A stretch of 5,367 nucleotides of DNA, from the NCBI GenBank assembly GCA_029865675.1, contig JARXAU010000129.1, forward strand, positions 1 to 5,367. The letters run 5' to 3'. The DNA comes from Rhodoferax sp. Its GTDB lineage: Bacteria > Pseudomonadota > Gammaproteobacteria > Burkholderiales > Burkholderiaceae_C. How positions within the stretch are numbered: the stretch's first letter is position 1; every line of letters begins with the position of its first letter. Positions 5,161 through 5,367 of this stretch are shown here, one piece after another. The translations under genes were made by a program, and so were the position numbers. The notes below the pieces were generated by a model, which worked only from the letters and a program-made list of their open reading frames with translations, ran no database searches and was not told the DNA's origin.

Positions 5161-5367
5161 ACGCTGCCCAATTCACCTGCTCGGTCGAGACCCAGTACCT
5201 GCCCGAGCAATCCTCGGCCTCTGACAACGTCTATGCCTTTGCCTACACGATCACCGTGCGCAACACCGGCCAGGTCACTGCGCAGCTGATCGCCCGCCAC
5301 TGGGTCATCACCGACAGCGCCGGCCATGTGGAAGAGGTGCGCGGACTGGCCGTGGTCGGTCACCAAC
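5157..5367 (+). CDS. apaG: ApaG protein, 5' part
   Basis: The first 70 residues of ApaG (about 125 in E. coli), cut by the window end. ApaG is a small beta-sandwich protein with a fibronectin type III-like fold. It is linked by gene neighbourhood to ApaH and Ap4A metabolism in gammaproteobacteria, but its biochemical role is not settled. The diagnostic stretches are VETQYLPEQSS (10-20), YAFAYTITVRNTG (26-38), AQLIARHWVITD (42-53) and VEEVRGLAVVG (58-68). The ATG at 5157 is the only possible start, because an in-frame TAG lies at 5145-5147. It is divergent from rpe, leaving 59 bp between the two start codons, so their control regions must overlap. Confidence 0.95.
   Translation, partial: MNAAQFTCSVETQYLPEQSSASDNVYAFAYTITVRNTGQVTAQLIARHWVITDSAGHVEEVRGLAVVGHQ

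Overview
The window looks like a stretch of a betaproteobacterial chromosome, most likely Burkholderiales and close to Comamonadaceae. This rests on GC-rich coding sequence with G/C-rich third positions in the right half and on the divergent rpe/apaG pair; no taxon can be fixed from the sequence alone. It splits into two parts at about position 2010. To the right (about 2050-5367) lies a GC-rich, core-like block. To the left (1 to about 2010) lies a visibly more AT-rich accessory block made of toxin-antitoxin (TA) modules and repeats.

Core block, read on the minus strand from the right: rpe (ribulose-phosphate 3-epimerase), then 28 bp later a YbaL-type CPA2 monovalent cation/proton antiporter with a C-terminal nucleotide-binding RCK/TrkA_N domain. 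A degenerate 14-bp tandem repeat follows, then a DUF427 protein. Divergent from rpe on the plus strand is the 5' part of apaG, cut by the window edge. The tight rpe-antiporter spacing suggests co-transcription. apaG is preceded by an in-place three-codon mini-ORF (ATG AAG CCA TGA) that has the better-placed Shine-Dalgarno and overlaps the apaG start.

Accessory block, also all on the minus strand: a ribbon-helix-helix antitoxin with a MazF/PemK-type toxin (1819-1223), then an AbrB-type antitoxin with a PIN-domain (VapC-type) toxin (790-87). A direct repeat of at least 91 bp (1014-1104 and 1899-1989, 86/91 identical by my alignment) brackets the MazF module, so one repeat copy sits upstream of each TA operon. 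The two operons also share promoter blocks (AGTCAAKCCGAC and TATCCAAC on the plus strand) although their protein families are unrelated. At the left edge, 24 bp nearly repeats an internal piece of the ribbon-helix-helix antitoxin gene, hinting that a third, related module lies or once lay just outside the window.

The most interesting reading is a small repeat-delimited array of TA cassettes lodged beside core genes. No transposase, integrase, integron attC pair, CRISPR, tRNA or rRNA is visible in the window.
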